64,000 bases of DNA from Leptobrachium leishanense. Taxonomy: Eukaryota > Chordata > Amphibia > Anura > Megophryidae. Of this stretch, positions 23,445 through 33,686 are shown piece by piece; position 1 is the first letter of the stretch; each line of letters begins with the position of its first letter. A program made the translations under genes and the position numbers. Below the pieces are notes generated by a model. The model searched no databases and had not been told where the DNA came from. It saw nothing but the letters and a program-made list of their open reading frames with translations. Where the stretch lies: positions 56,238,422-56,302,421 of the forward strand of contig CM019069.1 of NCBI GenBank assembly GCA_009667805.1, given 5' to 3'.

Positions 23445-24311
23445 CATACAAATATGTTCATATATATCACATACTCTCTCTCGAGTTATATATATGTGTA
23501 TCTTTTGGGATTTTTTTATCCTTATCAAGTTATCTCGATCTGCAACTGAACTGTGCAGGAACAAAGCAAAGGAATTCTGTTTGCAACTTGGCTCCAGAAT
23601 GCATCCTAAAAAGTTTTAAACACCTTGAGCATGACACCTGGGGTGCTAAAAATAAAAAAACAGCTGAAAATCTGTGTCTATAAAGCACAGACCCCCAGCT
23701 GGTCCAGCACACAGCCCAATGCTGCACTAGCTCCGTTTGAGCAGCAGTGAGATTTCCACTGCGTATCAACTTGCTGTAACCGAATGGTAATGGTACCCAA
23801 TTGTAAATGTGCACATCTGTTTATTTTTTTTTCTTGAATAAACTCCTCATGCACAAAAAAATTAAAAGTGATTTTTCAAAACACCACTAATTGATTGGTA
23901 GTAAAGGGGTTATTGCTTCTTAGTGGGCAAGATAACTATATAGTTTTACTTATAAACAAATTACAAAGTCATGGCTCCATATAAAAAAAATTATTAGCGT
24001 AGCCTTTGTCTGCAATAGTGTGGACTGCTCATTTAGATTTCAGAGATCTTGAGATTCATTTTTTTATTTTAATTTCTTTTTTTCCATTTCTTGCTTGGAA
24101 AAGACACGTTGACGTTTTGTTATTCTTACATTCGTTAATATTTCTCTTATTTTACAATAAGCAAAATTTGTGATCGATTTCAGATTTTTTTTAGTTTATC
24201 TTGTGCTATATCCTAAATTGAGCTCGTTAATGTTTGTATTTATTATTGCTCAATAAATAGTTTGAAACCCCAAAAATTTAGAAAATTTGAAAAAAATATT
24301 ATGTTGCTTAA
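23445..24311. other. Intergenic DNA, nothing recognised
   Basis: Lies between the PPP1R1C and PDE1A 3' ends. AT-rich, with T-rich runs at 23820-24240. The short ORFs lack domains or splice context. Confidence 0.4.
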
Positions 24312-24737
24312 GGCTGGGGTCAGACCAGCGCATTTTTAACGTGCGTTCTGGCGCACTTAATCACGGCCGCACTAGCAGCAAATGACGGGCAATGACGGCC
24401 AATATACGAAGTACGGTCGCACGAAAGTCCGGCCGCGCAACGCAAGTGGAAAATGAACGAATTTTTTCGAGAACGCAGAACCGCTAGTACGGACGTACAG
24501 AGTGCGCTGCGCCCGCTAGCGGTGTGTGTGTGTGATTTGGAGACGTCAGACCCTGCTCATGTCCGGACAACATAACGTCCAGACGCAAAAAGTTTCCTGG
24601 TTTGTATTCGTAAAACATCACGCACGAAAATGCGCATCATATGACCGTTTTCGCATATTCCGTGAAAAAATACATCAATGCGTTCGGACGCACTTTTTTA
24701 CGTTCGCGTGTAAAAATGCTTTCGTTTGACCCTAGCC
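24312..24737. mobile_element. Foldback MITE, GGCTGGGGTCAGAC family, copy 1
   Basis: Ends GGCTGGGGTCAGACCAGCG and TTTGACCCTAGCC are flanked by TAA (24309-24311 and 24738-24740). The interior shares GACGGGCAATGACGGCCAAT with 60990-61416 and a related block with 40207-40591. Its end lies about 48 bp beyond the predicted PDE1A polyadenylation signal. Confidence 0.85.
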
Positions 24738-24769
24738 TAAATCTACTCAACGAGAAAAAGATCAAACCG

Positions 24770-25272
24770 CAATGAACAGATTTTTTTATTAACAGTCTGT
24801 AAAAGTGAAACAATGACGTTGACAATGAAATAAAATAAAATAAACTCATATCTTTTTTTTCAACTAACAGGTGACAAACGGTTTTGGAAAATTACATACA
24901 GAAAAATTGTGTGCATAGGTCAAACTAAATATTTACATACATAGAATTTACACGCTCCTACCATGTTTGCAAGTTTGTGTCTTATAGTCATAAATAATTA
25001 CTTCTGGGCGATCAAATGATCAGCCTTTCTTCTTTCCTAGTTTCTAGCTTTTCCCTTGCTGAGAAAATACGGAAGATAAGCGAATAAAGATGCAAATTCT
25101 TCCAGTGTCGAAATGGAGCCCTTTTAGAAGCAGGGGAAAAGTTATGTGCGTCACTTCCTCTCCACTCCTCTCCGACACTTGAACCATGTCACCATCTGAT
25201 TTCAGAGACCTTTCTCGTGGTTGCGGCTGGTATTATGGCTGTGCATCCTCCACGGATTTTTTTTTTTAATCA
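24770..25272 (-). other. PDE1A: PDE1A 3' UTR (predicted)
   Basis: Extends from the base after the predicted TAG to just past the AATAAA at 24785-24790. The sequence is not repetitive in this window, unlike both flanks, which fits conserved transcript sequence. The extent is inferred. Confidence 0.5.
24785..24790 (-). promoter_or_regulatory. Candidate PDE1A polyadenylation signal (AATAAA on minus strand)
   Basis: TTTATT on the plus strand reads AATAAA in the PDE1A direction, 483 bases after the predicted stop codon. It is the first canonical hexamer I found in the 3' UTR. Usage is inferred. Confidence 0.5.
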
Positions 25273-25325
25273 CTATGCTTGTCCCGGGCGGTCTTCATTG
25301 TTGTGATTTGTTTTGGAGTTTCTTT
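25273..25325 (-). CDS. PDE1A: PDE1A, predicted terminal coding exon
   Basis: On the minus strand a long pyrimidine tract ending TTTGTTTGTGTTTAG precedes an exon that continues the frame left by 30187-30371 (CAA G | AA AGA AAC). It encodes ERNSKTNHNNEDRPGQA (first E formed across the splice) and ends at TAG, 25273-25275. Mammalian PDE1A isoforms likewise end with a short divergent tail after KELAAQ, one of which also starts with E through the same phase. The tail sequence is not conserved, so the support is the splice site, phase and position. A different or additional terminal exon cannot be excluded. Confidence 0.65.
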
Positions 25326-25396
25326 CTAAACACAAACAAAAAAATAAAAAATAAACAAACACTAGTGTAACATCATTACCAGGTTAGCAACAGTAA

Positions 25397-26113
25397 GGGC
25401 TCTATTAACTTCTTCGCGCAAATGTTAACGCGTGTGCAAAAACGCATTAACGCGTGGGGAAAAACCCTTTGCGCGGAACGTCGTATAAAAATGTCCGCGC
25501 AATAAATGCGTGTTAATGTCTACCGCGGGTGAACCTGCGTGAACGCTGCGCGAGCATAATGTACGTTGCGCGTTCTATACTTAAGATTGTGAGCGTAAAT
25601 GCGCTGGTATGCGGATGTTTATTAAAATCTATGCGCAAATTTTAATGGACAACGTTTGCGCGCATAATTTTAGCGTCTTTGAAAAGCTGGTGGTGACGGC
25701 AAATCTGAACGTCCTGGCCGAAACCAAATACACCAGCACACAAAAAAAAAATACAGCAAAGTATAGTTACACATTCTACACATACCCAAACAATAAAATT
25801 GAGAGGTTGTGTGTGTTTTTATTATTGCTGCAACATATATACTCAGATTGATTTTGACAGGCTCAAAAACTTAACGGGAGACAATTGTGGTTCTTAATTC
25901 TGATTGGCTGAGTTGCGTGAAAAAACAGTCTGCCCACCGATTTCTGCGCGCAGCGTTAATGCGCGCGTTTTTGCGCGTGTTATTTTTTGACGGATGAAAA
26001 AATGCGCTCGGATTGTAATACCAGCGTTAATTTACGCGCATTAATGTTTAATGCTGCACGAAAAAAAAATTGCGCTGCGCGTGCGCTTTTGCGCGAAGCA
26101 GTTAATAGAGCAC
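25397..26113. mobile_element. Foldback MITE, GGGCTCTATTA family, copy 2 (inverted)
   Basis: Starts GGGCTCTATTAACTTC and ends GTTAATAGAGCAC, with CGCGCAAA-rich arms. The core GGTTCTTAATTCTGATTGGC is the reverse complement of the corresponding core in 16923-17629, and ACGTCCTGGCCGAAACCAA likewise. It lies in the last PDE1A intron, 71 bp upstream of the predicted terminal exon in transcript terms. The right end is mutated and the target duplication is unclear. Confidence 0.8.
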
Positions 26114-26661
26114 TTTATATTTAATATGCCTCTGTGATGTTCGATCAACTTTTAAGTATTTTTCCTAAGTTTTAAGACAAGATACGTACACGTGTTGGGT
26201 TGTTACATATTCCATGGAGTTTTTGGCATAATATCACAACGGTCTCATATTTACTGTTTTATAGTTCCAACTGTAATCATAACCAATTATCTAGAATAAA
26301 GTCAAATAGATTTTCAATTTGGATCAAACATATTCTCTGCGGGTCTATCTGTTCCCATCCATGCTTACAAATACTGAATAGGCTTTAAATGTAACATATT
26401 TCTTCCACTGCAACATACACATGCACTGGCCAGACAATGCCCATAAAAATGATGACAACCATTTATTTTAATTAACGTGCAGACACTGTATTGATTTGAA
26501 TCGTATAAATGTAATCATTATCAAGTAGCCCAAGTGAATCATAACAGACAATTCCAGCCAATGATGTAATCGTTTCCTGCAAGCTATTGAAGATATGGTA
26601 CATTTATCTACTTCCCCTGTTTCTTTGTTATAGCATCCTCTGACTTTATTCTTTACATTAA

Positions 26662-27760
26662 CCCTTTCACTGCTGAGGCATTTCACCGCTGTGTGCTGAG
26701 CTCATTTTTACCGCTTTCGCTCATCATGTTTAAACGCGATTTGAAGCCACATTTTATTAAATAACCCAGACGTATTAGATATCGTTCTTTCCGGCAGACT
26801 CAGCAGATTCATAATATATAATTTTTATATGTATACATCATGTCCTGCCTGTATATTATAACAAAAAATGCAATAAAATTTGAATTTTTAATCATCTGCA
26901 GTGTGTATAGTGTTTTTTTTCACATTTTATCACATGAGCGTTTGCGGTTATATTTGCTATGGGGTGCGCTTGTACAAAAATTAGAAATGGGGACTTGTTA
27001 CATTTTTGGGGGGGATTTCACGATTTTTAGCAAACGCACCCCATAGAAAAAAATCATTAGTGCAGCATCATTGTTCACATTATAACTGAAATGTGAACAA
27101 TATTGCTGCATTAATAAAAACAACACCCAAAAAAACCATGTTTTTATTTTTATTTATTTATTTTATTTAAATTTCTTTTTTACTTTGAACATGGTCATGC
27201 TGGGAATCATTCGAAAGGCCATGCTCAGGCCATTCGAAAGACACCTTCCATGACCCCCTAGCCACCACGGTTCTGGAGATATTGGGGTTCAAATCCCCTG
27301 GCAACTAGGGGTTCCGGGGGCTATCTGACGTCATCACGCTATGCGCGATGACGTCGGGCAGCGAGGGGGGACCCGGGGGTGGAGCCGCCATCCAAGATGG
27401 TGGCCCCCACCGGAGCTAGGCCGCAATTCGGCGCCGCAAGGCGCCTGAGGGGACTCTCCTTTTAAGCGGTGTCTGCCTTGTGGCGCTGCTCCTTCCCAAT
27501 CGGGAGGGAGAGGGATCTTCCAGGCAATCTCCCGGCATTGCCGGGGGGGGGTCACCTGGAAATGACATCATTGCGCATGGCGTGATGACATCATTGATGT
27601 CAGGAGGGGCTTAACTTAAGTCAGACCGCTGTGGGACTCCAGACAGAGAGGTGAGTATCTCCGCCGGGGCTCCCGCAAGTGGATGACGTGTGGGGAACGT
27701 CCTCTGCATATAGCGGGAGTCAATGAGGACGTGCCCCACACGTCATCCGCAGTGAAGGGG
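26662..27760. mobile_element. TTAA-flanked piggyBac-like non-autonomous element (1.1 kb)
   Basis: TTAA (26658-26661) precedes CCCTTTCACTGCTGAGGC, and GTCATCCGCAGTGAAGGGG precedes TTAA (27761-27764). Terminal CCC/GGG inside a TTAA duplication is the piggyBac signature. A shortened relative in opposite orientation lies near 47360-47455 (GCTTCAAATCGCATTTAAA). The middle is GC-rich (27280-27720) with no transposase. Frames at 27334-27555 are GC-driven. Confidence 0.8.
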
Positions 27761-27858
27761 TTAAGCCTCAGTAATTTCCACACTTACAGTATCTGAAGCC
27801 TGCAGAGAAGCCCCCCTCATTTAATTCCATTATTATTAATTACAACATTTCTCTACTT

Positions 27859-28045
27859 AAGTGTTTCCCAAACCTGTACTCAGGATCCACTGGCAGGTCA
27901 GGTTTGCAGATACAGTATCTGAAGCACAGCACAGGTGATATGATTTATTACTCAGTGATTGCAGGATTCAGTCTGCATTTCCCCAAGGAAATCCTTAACA
28001 TCTGGTCTGTTAGGGGGACTTGAGGACAGGTTTTGGGAAACACTG
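27859..28045. mobile_element. hAT MITE, AGTGTTTCCCAA family, copy 1
   Basis: Ends AAGTGTTTCCCAAACCTG and GGTTTTGGGAAACACTG are inverted repeats, flanked by identical 8-bp duplications CTCTACTT (27851-27858 and 28046-28053). 187 bp long and clearly related to 35463-35648 throughout (GAAATCCTTAAC..., GATTGCAGGATTCAGTCTGC). The first base of the left end is mutated from C to A. Confidence 0.9.
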
Positions 28046-28725
28046 CTCTACTTTCTATTCTATTCAAACTTCATTGAGATACCTAATCTCAGCACCAACC
28101 ATTCCTAGAGCAACTAACAAAATATCTCCAATACATTATTTCTGCATTTGTATAATATTTTAGGACATCTCACTTTGTTGCAGCATGTATCACTTAACCC
28201 TTTCAGTACTGACATTGAGATATCTCGGGCTTCAAAAAGCACTAATCGGTGCAGCTCTGAAAAAAGGCAAATTAAATTTGTTTGCTGCAAACAAATTTCA
28301 TTTGTGTTTGGGCTTCAGAAGGTGACCCCAAAATGTTAGCCCTGTGGGCATAATGCCCAAAGAGCTAAACCTGTGTATAATTAGCCGAAGAAAGTCCTGA
28401 CATCGGACAGTCAGGAGCCGACGCAGGGAACCTCGAGCTGCAGCTCAATCTGCTGTAACTCCATTTGGCCAGAAGATGGCGCCATCTGCCTGCTAAATAG
28501 GTTATTACAGTAAGAATACACTGGGAATATGCCCAAATACTGAACCTCTCATAAGTTAAAACCCAGGACTTGATAAAGAATTTGTTCATATCAATTGTTT
28601 TGTTTATTAAACTACATGTTAGATTCCAATATTAGATCCAAATACGAAGAAATTGCACAATTCACCTATATCATCAGGTATATAATCTACAGACAAACAG
28701 AGAGAATAACATAGGTATCAAACGC
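28046..28725. other. PDE1A intron; one TTAA-family left end at about 28198
   Basis: A partial element starts TTAACCCTTTCAGTACTGAC and runs about 150 bp with similarity to 38272-38470 (GCAGCTCTGAAAAAAGGCAAA, GGGCATAATGCCC). The right terminus was not found. The remainder is unrecognised. Confidence 0.45.
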
Positions 28726-29352
28726 AAAAGGGACACTCTACTAAACATGCACCCCTCCACTTTCTATCCCCTTAAATAATCAGACACATGCTGCTGACAG
28801 CAACTGCCCAATTATTTCTCTTCTATTATTATTTTATTTTTCGTGTAGCATTAAATACATTTTCTTCCCCAGCGCTGAGCTGCTCCTCCTCTTCGGCTCA
28901 GGGCTTCTGAAAAATGGAAGTCCCTGCAGCTTCTAACGCAATTTCCATAGCTGGCATAAATTGCAGAGTGTGTGCTATGCAACTTACATATCGCTCAGAA
29001 CCTGCGTACTTTCATCATCAAATTCCACAGCGCCTGTGAAGAATGATGGATTTGTGCTACGTGCACACGAGCAACAGTAGTCCTCCTCTGCTGTCTCCCA
29101 GAATGCATGATGCTGCTAGTGAGCATTTGGAAACAAGATGATGTCAGCACGCAGAGAGTGCTGACATCATCAGTCCCTGAGTTGGTCCTCGGCAGGCAAA
29201 ATATTCAAATCTCATCTGACAAGTGATAGCTGTGTGGGTGGAGGAAACTCCTCCAGTTCACACAGAAATATCTGTAGAAAGAAGATGGAGAAAGAGGGAG
29301 AAGGTGGAAGGTTTATCCTATTAAAAAGGTTATGCTGTATAGTGTTCCTTTA
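28726..29352. mobile_element. Probable Kolobok-like non-autonomous element
   Basis: Ends AAAAGGGACACTCTA and TATAGTGTTCCTTTAA form an inverted repeat of the AAAGGGACACT type, which I associate with TTAA-targeting Kolobok elements of frogs. The right end has a TTAA; the left one is mutated. No transposase ORF. Confidence 0.55.
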
Positions 29353-29840
29353 ACCCTTTCACGCTGAGCAGGTGGTGCCCAGTGGGAGGGTTTTAACACC
29401 GCCCGAGGCATACTAGTACGTCCCACTAGTTGACTGGAGCTGCTCCTCCTGAACCAGGACGTCCCGCAGCAGCAACCGGCACGCGACGCGCGCCTGCTAG
29501 TGGGCGCAGCCAGAGGAGGCCCATTGAAGTCAGCGGAGCCTACTATTCCGTCCCATGGGTTCAAGGATAGGGTTACATAAACCAACATTTATCATAACAA
29601 TACGGTCACAAAAACGATGGGCCACGCCAACGTAACCGTGGGCAGTGACTAAAGATTATTTTTATGGTTACTTTGGTGTGGCCCATCACTTTTGTGAAAG
29701 CCTGGTATGGGACAGCGGACCTCCTGGTGGAGCACCCAGGGGATGGATTACCAAACGACAGGTTTGCTCCCATGGTGCTAGCCACGCTTTTCTGCCTCTG
29801 CACTTTATCATAACAATAGTGACAGAGCCTGCGTATCATG
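29353..29840. repeat. TTAA-type element end plus foldback segment
   Basis: Starts with CCCTTTCACGCTGAGCAGG directly after TTAA. At 29614-29692 an inverted repeat (GATGGGCCACGCCAACGTAACC-like arm and its complement) is bracketed by direct copies of TTATCATAACAATA near 29588 and 29807. Boundaries are not resolved. Confidence 0.45.
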
Positions 29841-30186
29841 GAATCCCTTAAACCCTCCCCATGCAGACAGAATAACCTCTTAAATTGTTGAAAAAGCTAA
29901 AAGATGGACATGGACCTCCACATGAGGCTGGAGAGAGGAGCTCCATGTTGTGTGTGTCTCTTGTAAGATAATGGAACCCAGCAACTAAGCCATAGTATCG
30001 ACTTTTGCTTCTGCCATTCACTGGTATGTGACTGATGTAGGCAGAGGCAGGAGACATATGGACCTATCAGGTGAAGCGCTTGTGTTTTGGTCGGGAAGAG
30101 AAAATCCGCAAACAAGTAAAATATCCCTTTATATATTTTAACTCTTTTCTGCTGTCATACTTGCTTTCGTATATTGAAGATCATAC

Positions 30187-30371
30187 CTTGAATCGCTAAT
30201 TCCTTCCATCGCTCCTTATTTTGTTGAATGATTTCAACCAAATTCTTTTTGAAGTTATGTAAGTCTACAGTAGATAATGAATATTCTGCTGATCTTCCTT
30301 CCGTTTGCGTCATTCTTACCGTTGATTTTCTTTGCATGTCAGTGCCATGACCGATTTCTGAATTATTCAGA
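30187..30371 (-). CDS. PDE1A: PDE1A exon encoding the post-catalytic tail (61 residues)
   Basis: 185 bp, between acceptor TTTCTTTCCGTGTTAG and donor GTATGA. The end encodes SLSTVDLHNF then KKNLVEIIQQNKERWKEL, strongly similar to the vertebrate PDE1A tail and unlike the PDE1B or PDE1C tails, so this exon decides the paralogue. The N-terminal half of the exon (SEIGHGTDMQRKSTVRM) is the variable linker after the catalytic domain. Starts in phase 2 and ends in phase 1, matching its neighbours. An apparent ATG ORF here reads ten codons into the intron and is not a separate gene. Confidence 0.95.
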
Positions 30372-30690
30372 CTAACACGGAAAGAAATACATTAGGCTAA
30401 GTAAAAAATAAACTGTAATTTAAACAATAATTCAATCAAAAAATAATAGTTTTTCTAGGACAGCAACATCAGGGAGGTTTTCTAAAATGCATTTCATGAT
30501 TTATATGTCATTTTGTAACTTTATTGGGATTTAAAGCCTGGAAGGTGGAAAACCATGTCTAATCATATACTTCACACAGGGCCGGCATCAGGGAGTGACA
30601 GCTCATGATGTGTTCTGGGGACCCACGGCACCAGAGGACCTGGCCCTTGTCAAACGGGTGGCTTGTCTAAGTGCCACAGATCTAAGACAT

Positions 30691-30872
30691 ACAGGGTTAT
30701 TCAGAGAGAGGTGAAACTCAGGAGAATGACTGGAGAAGTGAAAATTTTAGGTCAAAATAGCCAAACCAGAATAATTCTCCCATTTATCTCACTTTCCAAA
30801 TCAGCTATTTTGGCCTAGATTTTCACTTCGACAGTCATTCTCCTGGTTTTCACCTCTCTCTGAATAACCCTG
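30691..30872. mobile_element. GGGTTATTCAGAGAGAGG palindromic MITE, uninterrupted copy
   Basis: Ends CAGGGTTATTCAGAGAGAGG and CCTCTCTCTGAATAACCCTG are perfect inverted repeats of 20 bp. The interior pairs as well (GGAGAATGACTGGAGAAGTG with its imperfect complement). No clear target duplication. A relative at 15191-15912 is split by a hAT element. Confidence 0.85.
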
Positions 30873-31004
30873 AAAGAGTCCCTCCATGTCACTTACCGTC
30901 CAAGATCTCAACAAATTTCTAGTTGGCCCTAGGGCCACTAAGAGCACTCTGATTCTTCACTGAAGAAACGAATATAATGGTCTGCACCAGGTAGAGGTGC
31001 AAAA

Positions 31005-31160
31005 TTATTATTATTATTATTGTCATCATTTATATAGCGCCAACAGTTTCCGCAGCGCTTTACAATAACCAAAGGGAATGAAATACATATAAACGGACAT
31101 AGGATGGAAACAAGAGGTGTAGAGGGCCCTGCTCATAGGAGCTTACAGTTTAGAGGATGA
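31005..31160 (+). repeat. Interspersed repeat, same family as 13590-14115 (truncated)
   Basis: Shares ATTATTGTCATCATTTATAT, GCGCTTTACAATAACC and GCTCATAGGAGCTTACAGT with the 13.6-kb copy and then diverges. Confidence 0.85.
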
Positions 31161-31698
31161 ATGCTCCTCCAGCCCAATCCACTTCTAGGACAACTAAGGA
31201 TTTAGATCACTCCCTGTTAATAAGGTAAGCAGAAGATAAGCCATATATTTTTATTTTTAATTAGTTTACTGAAATGGTCAGCTGAGGGACAGGGTGGGCC
31301 CCGACCAGTGGTTTAGTAAAGGGGCCCCAAGAAATCTAATGGCAGCAAGGGGTCCTATATTTTATCCAAATGTTACAAATTTTTCAGATGAAATCCTAAT
31401 TAGGGTATACACACCATATTTGTTTATATCAATTCTTTATTTTAATCTTTTTATATCCATTTTTAAAGTTCTTCAGAAAAACACACATATACGCATTTTG
31501 ACATAATTGCAGGATTGAGAAAAATTGTAAAAAATGCATCCGCCAGTAGGTGGAGATCCTGTACAGCGGTTCATCACGCCAGCAGCTGAATAAGATTTTA
31601 CCATCATCGGTCAAGATTTACTTATTTTGCATTTCACATGAAATAGTGAATGAAAATGAAATAGTTCAAAATAATTTCAGAGCGAAAAAATGTCTGAC

Positions 31699-31819
31699 CT
31701 GGGCTTATCAAACATCGAATGATCTTGCTTTGCAGCTTCCTCTACAAGAGGAATAACGATTTTCTCTGTCGAGTCGGTGAGAAGAGTGAACGTTGGCTCC
31801 ACTATGAAGTCAATAAAAC
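31699..31819 (-). CDS. PDE1A: PDE1A exon, end of catalytic domain (GFIDFIVEPTF...)
   Basis: 121 bp. It completes a glycine split by the splice and reads FIDFIVEPTFTLLTDSTEK, then IVIPLVEEAAKQDHSMFDK. The first part is the strongly conserved last helix region of the PDE1 catalytic domain. VIPL.EEA is as in PDE1A. The acceptor is TAACTTTCAG and the donor GTCAGA, in phases 1 to 2. Confidence 0.97.
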
Positions 31820-32168
31820 CTGAAAGTTACAGAATGTTTCAGTAATAACTTAGAGAGTTATGACAAACGGTAATTGTGCTTAATAAAGCATAGCAAAAAT
31901 AGTAATTAAAGCAGGATGCATTACATTGTAGATATCAATTTCTAGTTAATAGACTCCATTAATCTTCAATCCATTCGTGTCATGAGTCATTGATTTCTGT
32001 CAAGATTTGCATCTGATGCAGCATATTAACGCATCATTGACTGCAACATTTTATTAAATCAACTGTTTCCAAGCTGAAAATGACCATATCTAATGAATGT
32101 AAATTTATGTAAATGAGGTGCTATGCATGCATTTAAATACATTTCTGCATGTATGTGTATTGTTAAAG

Positions 32169-33582
32169 CAGGGGTGGGCAGACTTTTGTAAGGCAAGGGC
32201 TACCTCTGATATATATTCCAAATGACGAGGTCACCTTACGACTGAAAACTATAAAAAAAACGCCTTTCTTGATGATAATAAGTACAATAATATGAAAACA
32301 TAAAAAGTTCATTATTAGGTTGTCGAGTAAGACTTGTGCTGCATACTGTCTGCTAATTTTGAGTATCTCAGTGTATATAATTGCTAACTGCTACTCTTGC
32401 ACAGGGAAAGACTATAGCTTCTAAGTCGGACTGAGTGCTGCTGCTGAGTCTGCTGCTGCTGGGTCTGCTACTGCTGGGTCTGAGTGCTGCTGAGTCTGAT
32501 GCTGCGAAGTCTGACTGAGTGCTGCTGCTGAGTCTGCTGCTGCTGAGTCTGATGCTGCGAAGTTTGACTGAGTGCTGCTGCTGAGTCTGCTGCTGCTGAG
32601 TCTGACTGCTGCTGCTGAGTCTGATGCTGCAAAGTTTGACTGAGTGCTGCTGCTGAGTCTGCTGCTGCTGAGTCTGACTGCTGCTGCTGAGTCTGATGCT
32701 GTGAAGTTTGACTGAGTGCTGCTGCTGAGTCTGATGCTGCAAAGTCTGACTGAGTGCTGCTGCTGAGTCTGATGCTGCGAAGTCTGACTGAGAGCTGCTG
32801 CTGAGTCTGATGCTGCGAAGTCTGACTGAGTGCTGCTGCTGAGTCTGCTGCTGCTGAGTCTGATGCTGCGAAGTTTGACTGAGTGCTGCTGCTGAGTCTG
32901 CTGCTGCTGAGTCTGACTGCTGCTGCTGAGTCTGATGCTGCAAAGTTTGACTGAGTGCTGCTGCTGAGTCTGCTGCTGCTGAGTCTGACTGCTGCTGCTG
33001 AGTCTGATGCTGTGAGGTTTGACTGAGTGCTGCTGCTGAGTCTGATGCTGCAAAGTCTGACTGAGTGCTGCTGCTGAGTCTGATGCTGCGAAGTCTGACT
33101 GAGAGCTGCTGCTGAGTCTGATGCTGCGAAGTCTGACTGAGTGCTGCTGCTGAGTCTGCTGCTGCTGAGTCTGATGCTGCGAAGTTTGACTGAGTGCTGC
33201 TGCTGAGTCTGCTGCTGCTGAGTCTGACTGCTGCTGCTGAGTCTGATGCTGCAAAGTTTGACTGAGTGCTGCTGCTGAGTCTGCTGCTGCTGAGTCTGAC
33301 TGCTGCTGCTGAGTCTGATGCTGTGAAGTTTGACTGAGTGCTGCTGCTGAGTCTGATGCTGCAAAGTCTGACTGAGAGCTGCTGCTGAGTCTGATGCTGC
33401 GAAGTCTGACTGAGTGCTGCAGCTGAGTCTGATGCTGCGAAGTCTGACAGAGTGCTGCTGCTGAGCCTGAGTGCTGCTGCTAAGTCTGAGTATGTTACAC
33501 TAAGCTTCAGTGAGTCCTCCTTAATTTGTGGTCACCCAAATATTCAGTCGTGGTCCACTGGTCGATGTCTTGCCCACCCCTG
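32169..33582. mobile_element. hAT-type element (CAGGGGTGGGCA termini) filled by a CTG-rich minisatellite
   Basis: Left end CAGGGGTGGGCAGAC and right end TGCCCACCCCTG are inverted repeats typical of Charlie-like hAT elements. The 8 bp outside are TGTTAAAG on the left and GTTTAAAG on the right, an imperfect duplication. Non-repetitive arms occupy 32169-32420 and 33485-33582, and everything between them is the array listed separately. Confidence 0.8.
32425..33480. repeat. CTG-rich minisatellite with 311-bp higher-order period
   Basis: Built from GAGTGCTGCTGCTGAGTCTG, CTGATGCTGCGAAG and GTCTGACTGAG modules. Marker variants show a longer period: GTGAAGTTTGACTGAG at 32701, GTGAGGTTTGACTGAG at 33012 and GTGAAGTTTGACTGAG at 33323, exactly 311 bp apart. 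On the minus strand all three frames are long and open (Q/S/A-rich, up to 298 codons) simply because the repeat lacks stops. It sits in a PDE1A intron. Confidence 0.95.
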
Positions 33583-33686
33583 GTTTAAAGAATAATACGT
33601 ACAAAGGTTGTTCCAGGTGCTGGAAACACCCACTGGGTATATTCACAGCATAACTATCCAACCAATAAGCTGAATTGTCTGCTTAA

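Noticed and set aside
25100..25245. Alternative PDE1A terminal exon with an SDGDMVQVSERSGEEV-like frame
   Set aside because: Superficially similar to the acidic tail of one mammalian isoform, but the possible acceptor lacks a pyrimidine tract. The upstream acceptor at 25326 is much stronger and in phase.
30155..30337. Stand-alone 60-codon ORF starting at an internal ATG
   Set aside because: It is part of the PDE1A exon 30187-30371 that reads ten codons into the intron past a GT donor; not an independent gene.
32368..33364. Three overlapping long minus-strand ORFs (191, 277 and 298 codons), Q/S/A-rich
   Set aside because: They are translations of a stop-free CTG-rich minisatellite. All three frames are open, there is no promoter or splice context, and the array sits inside a transposon in an intron.
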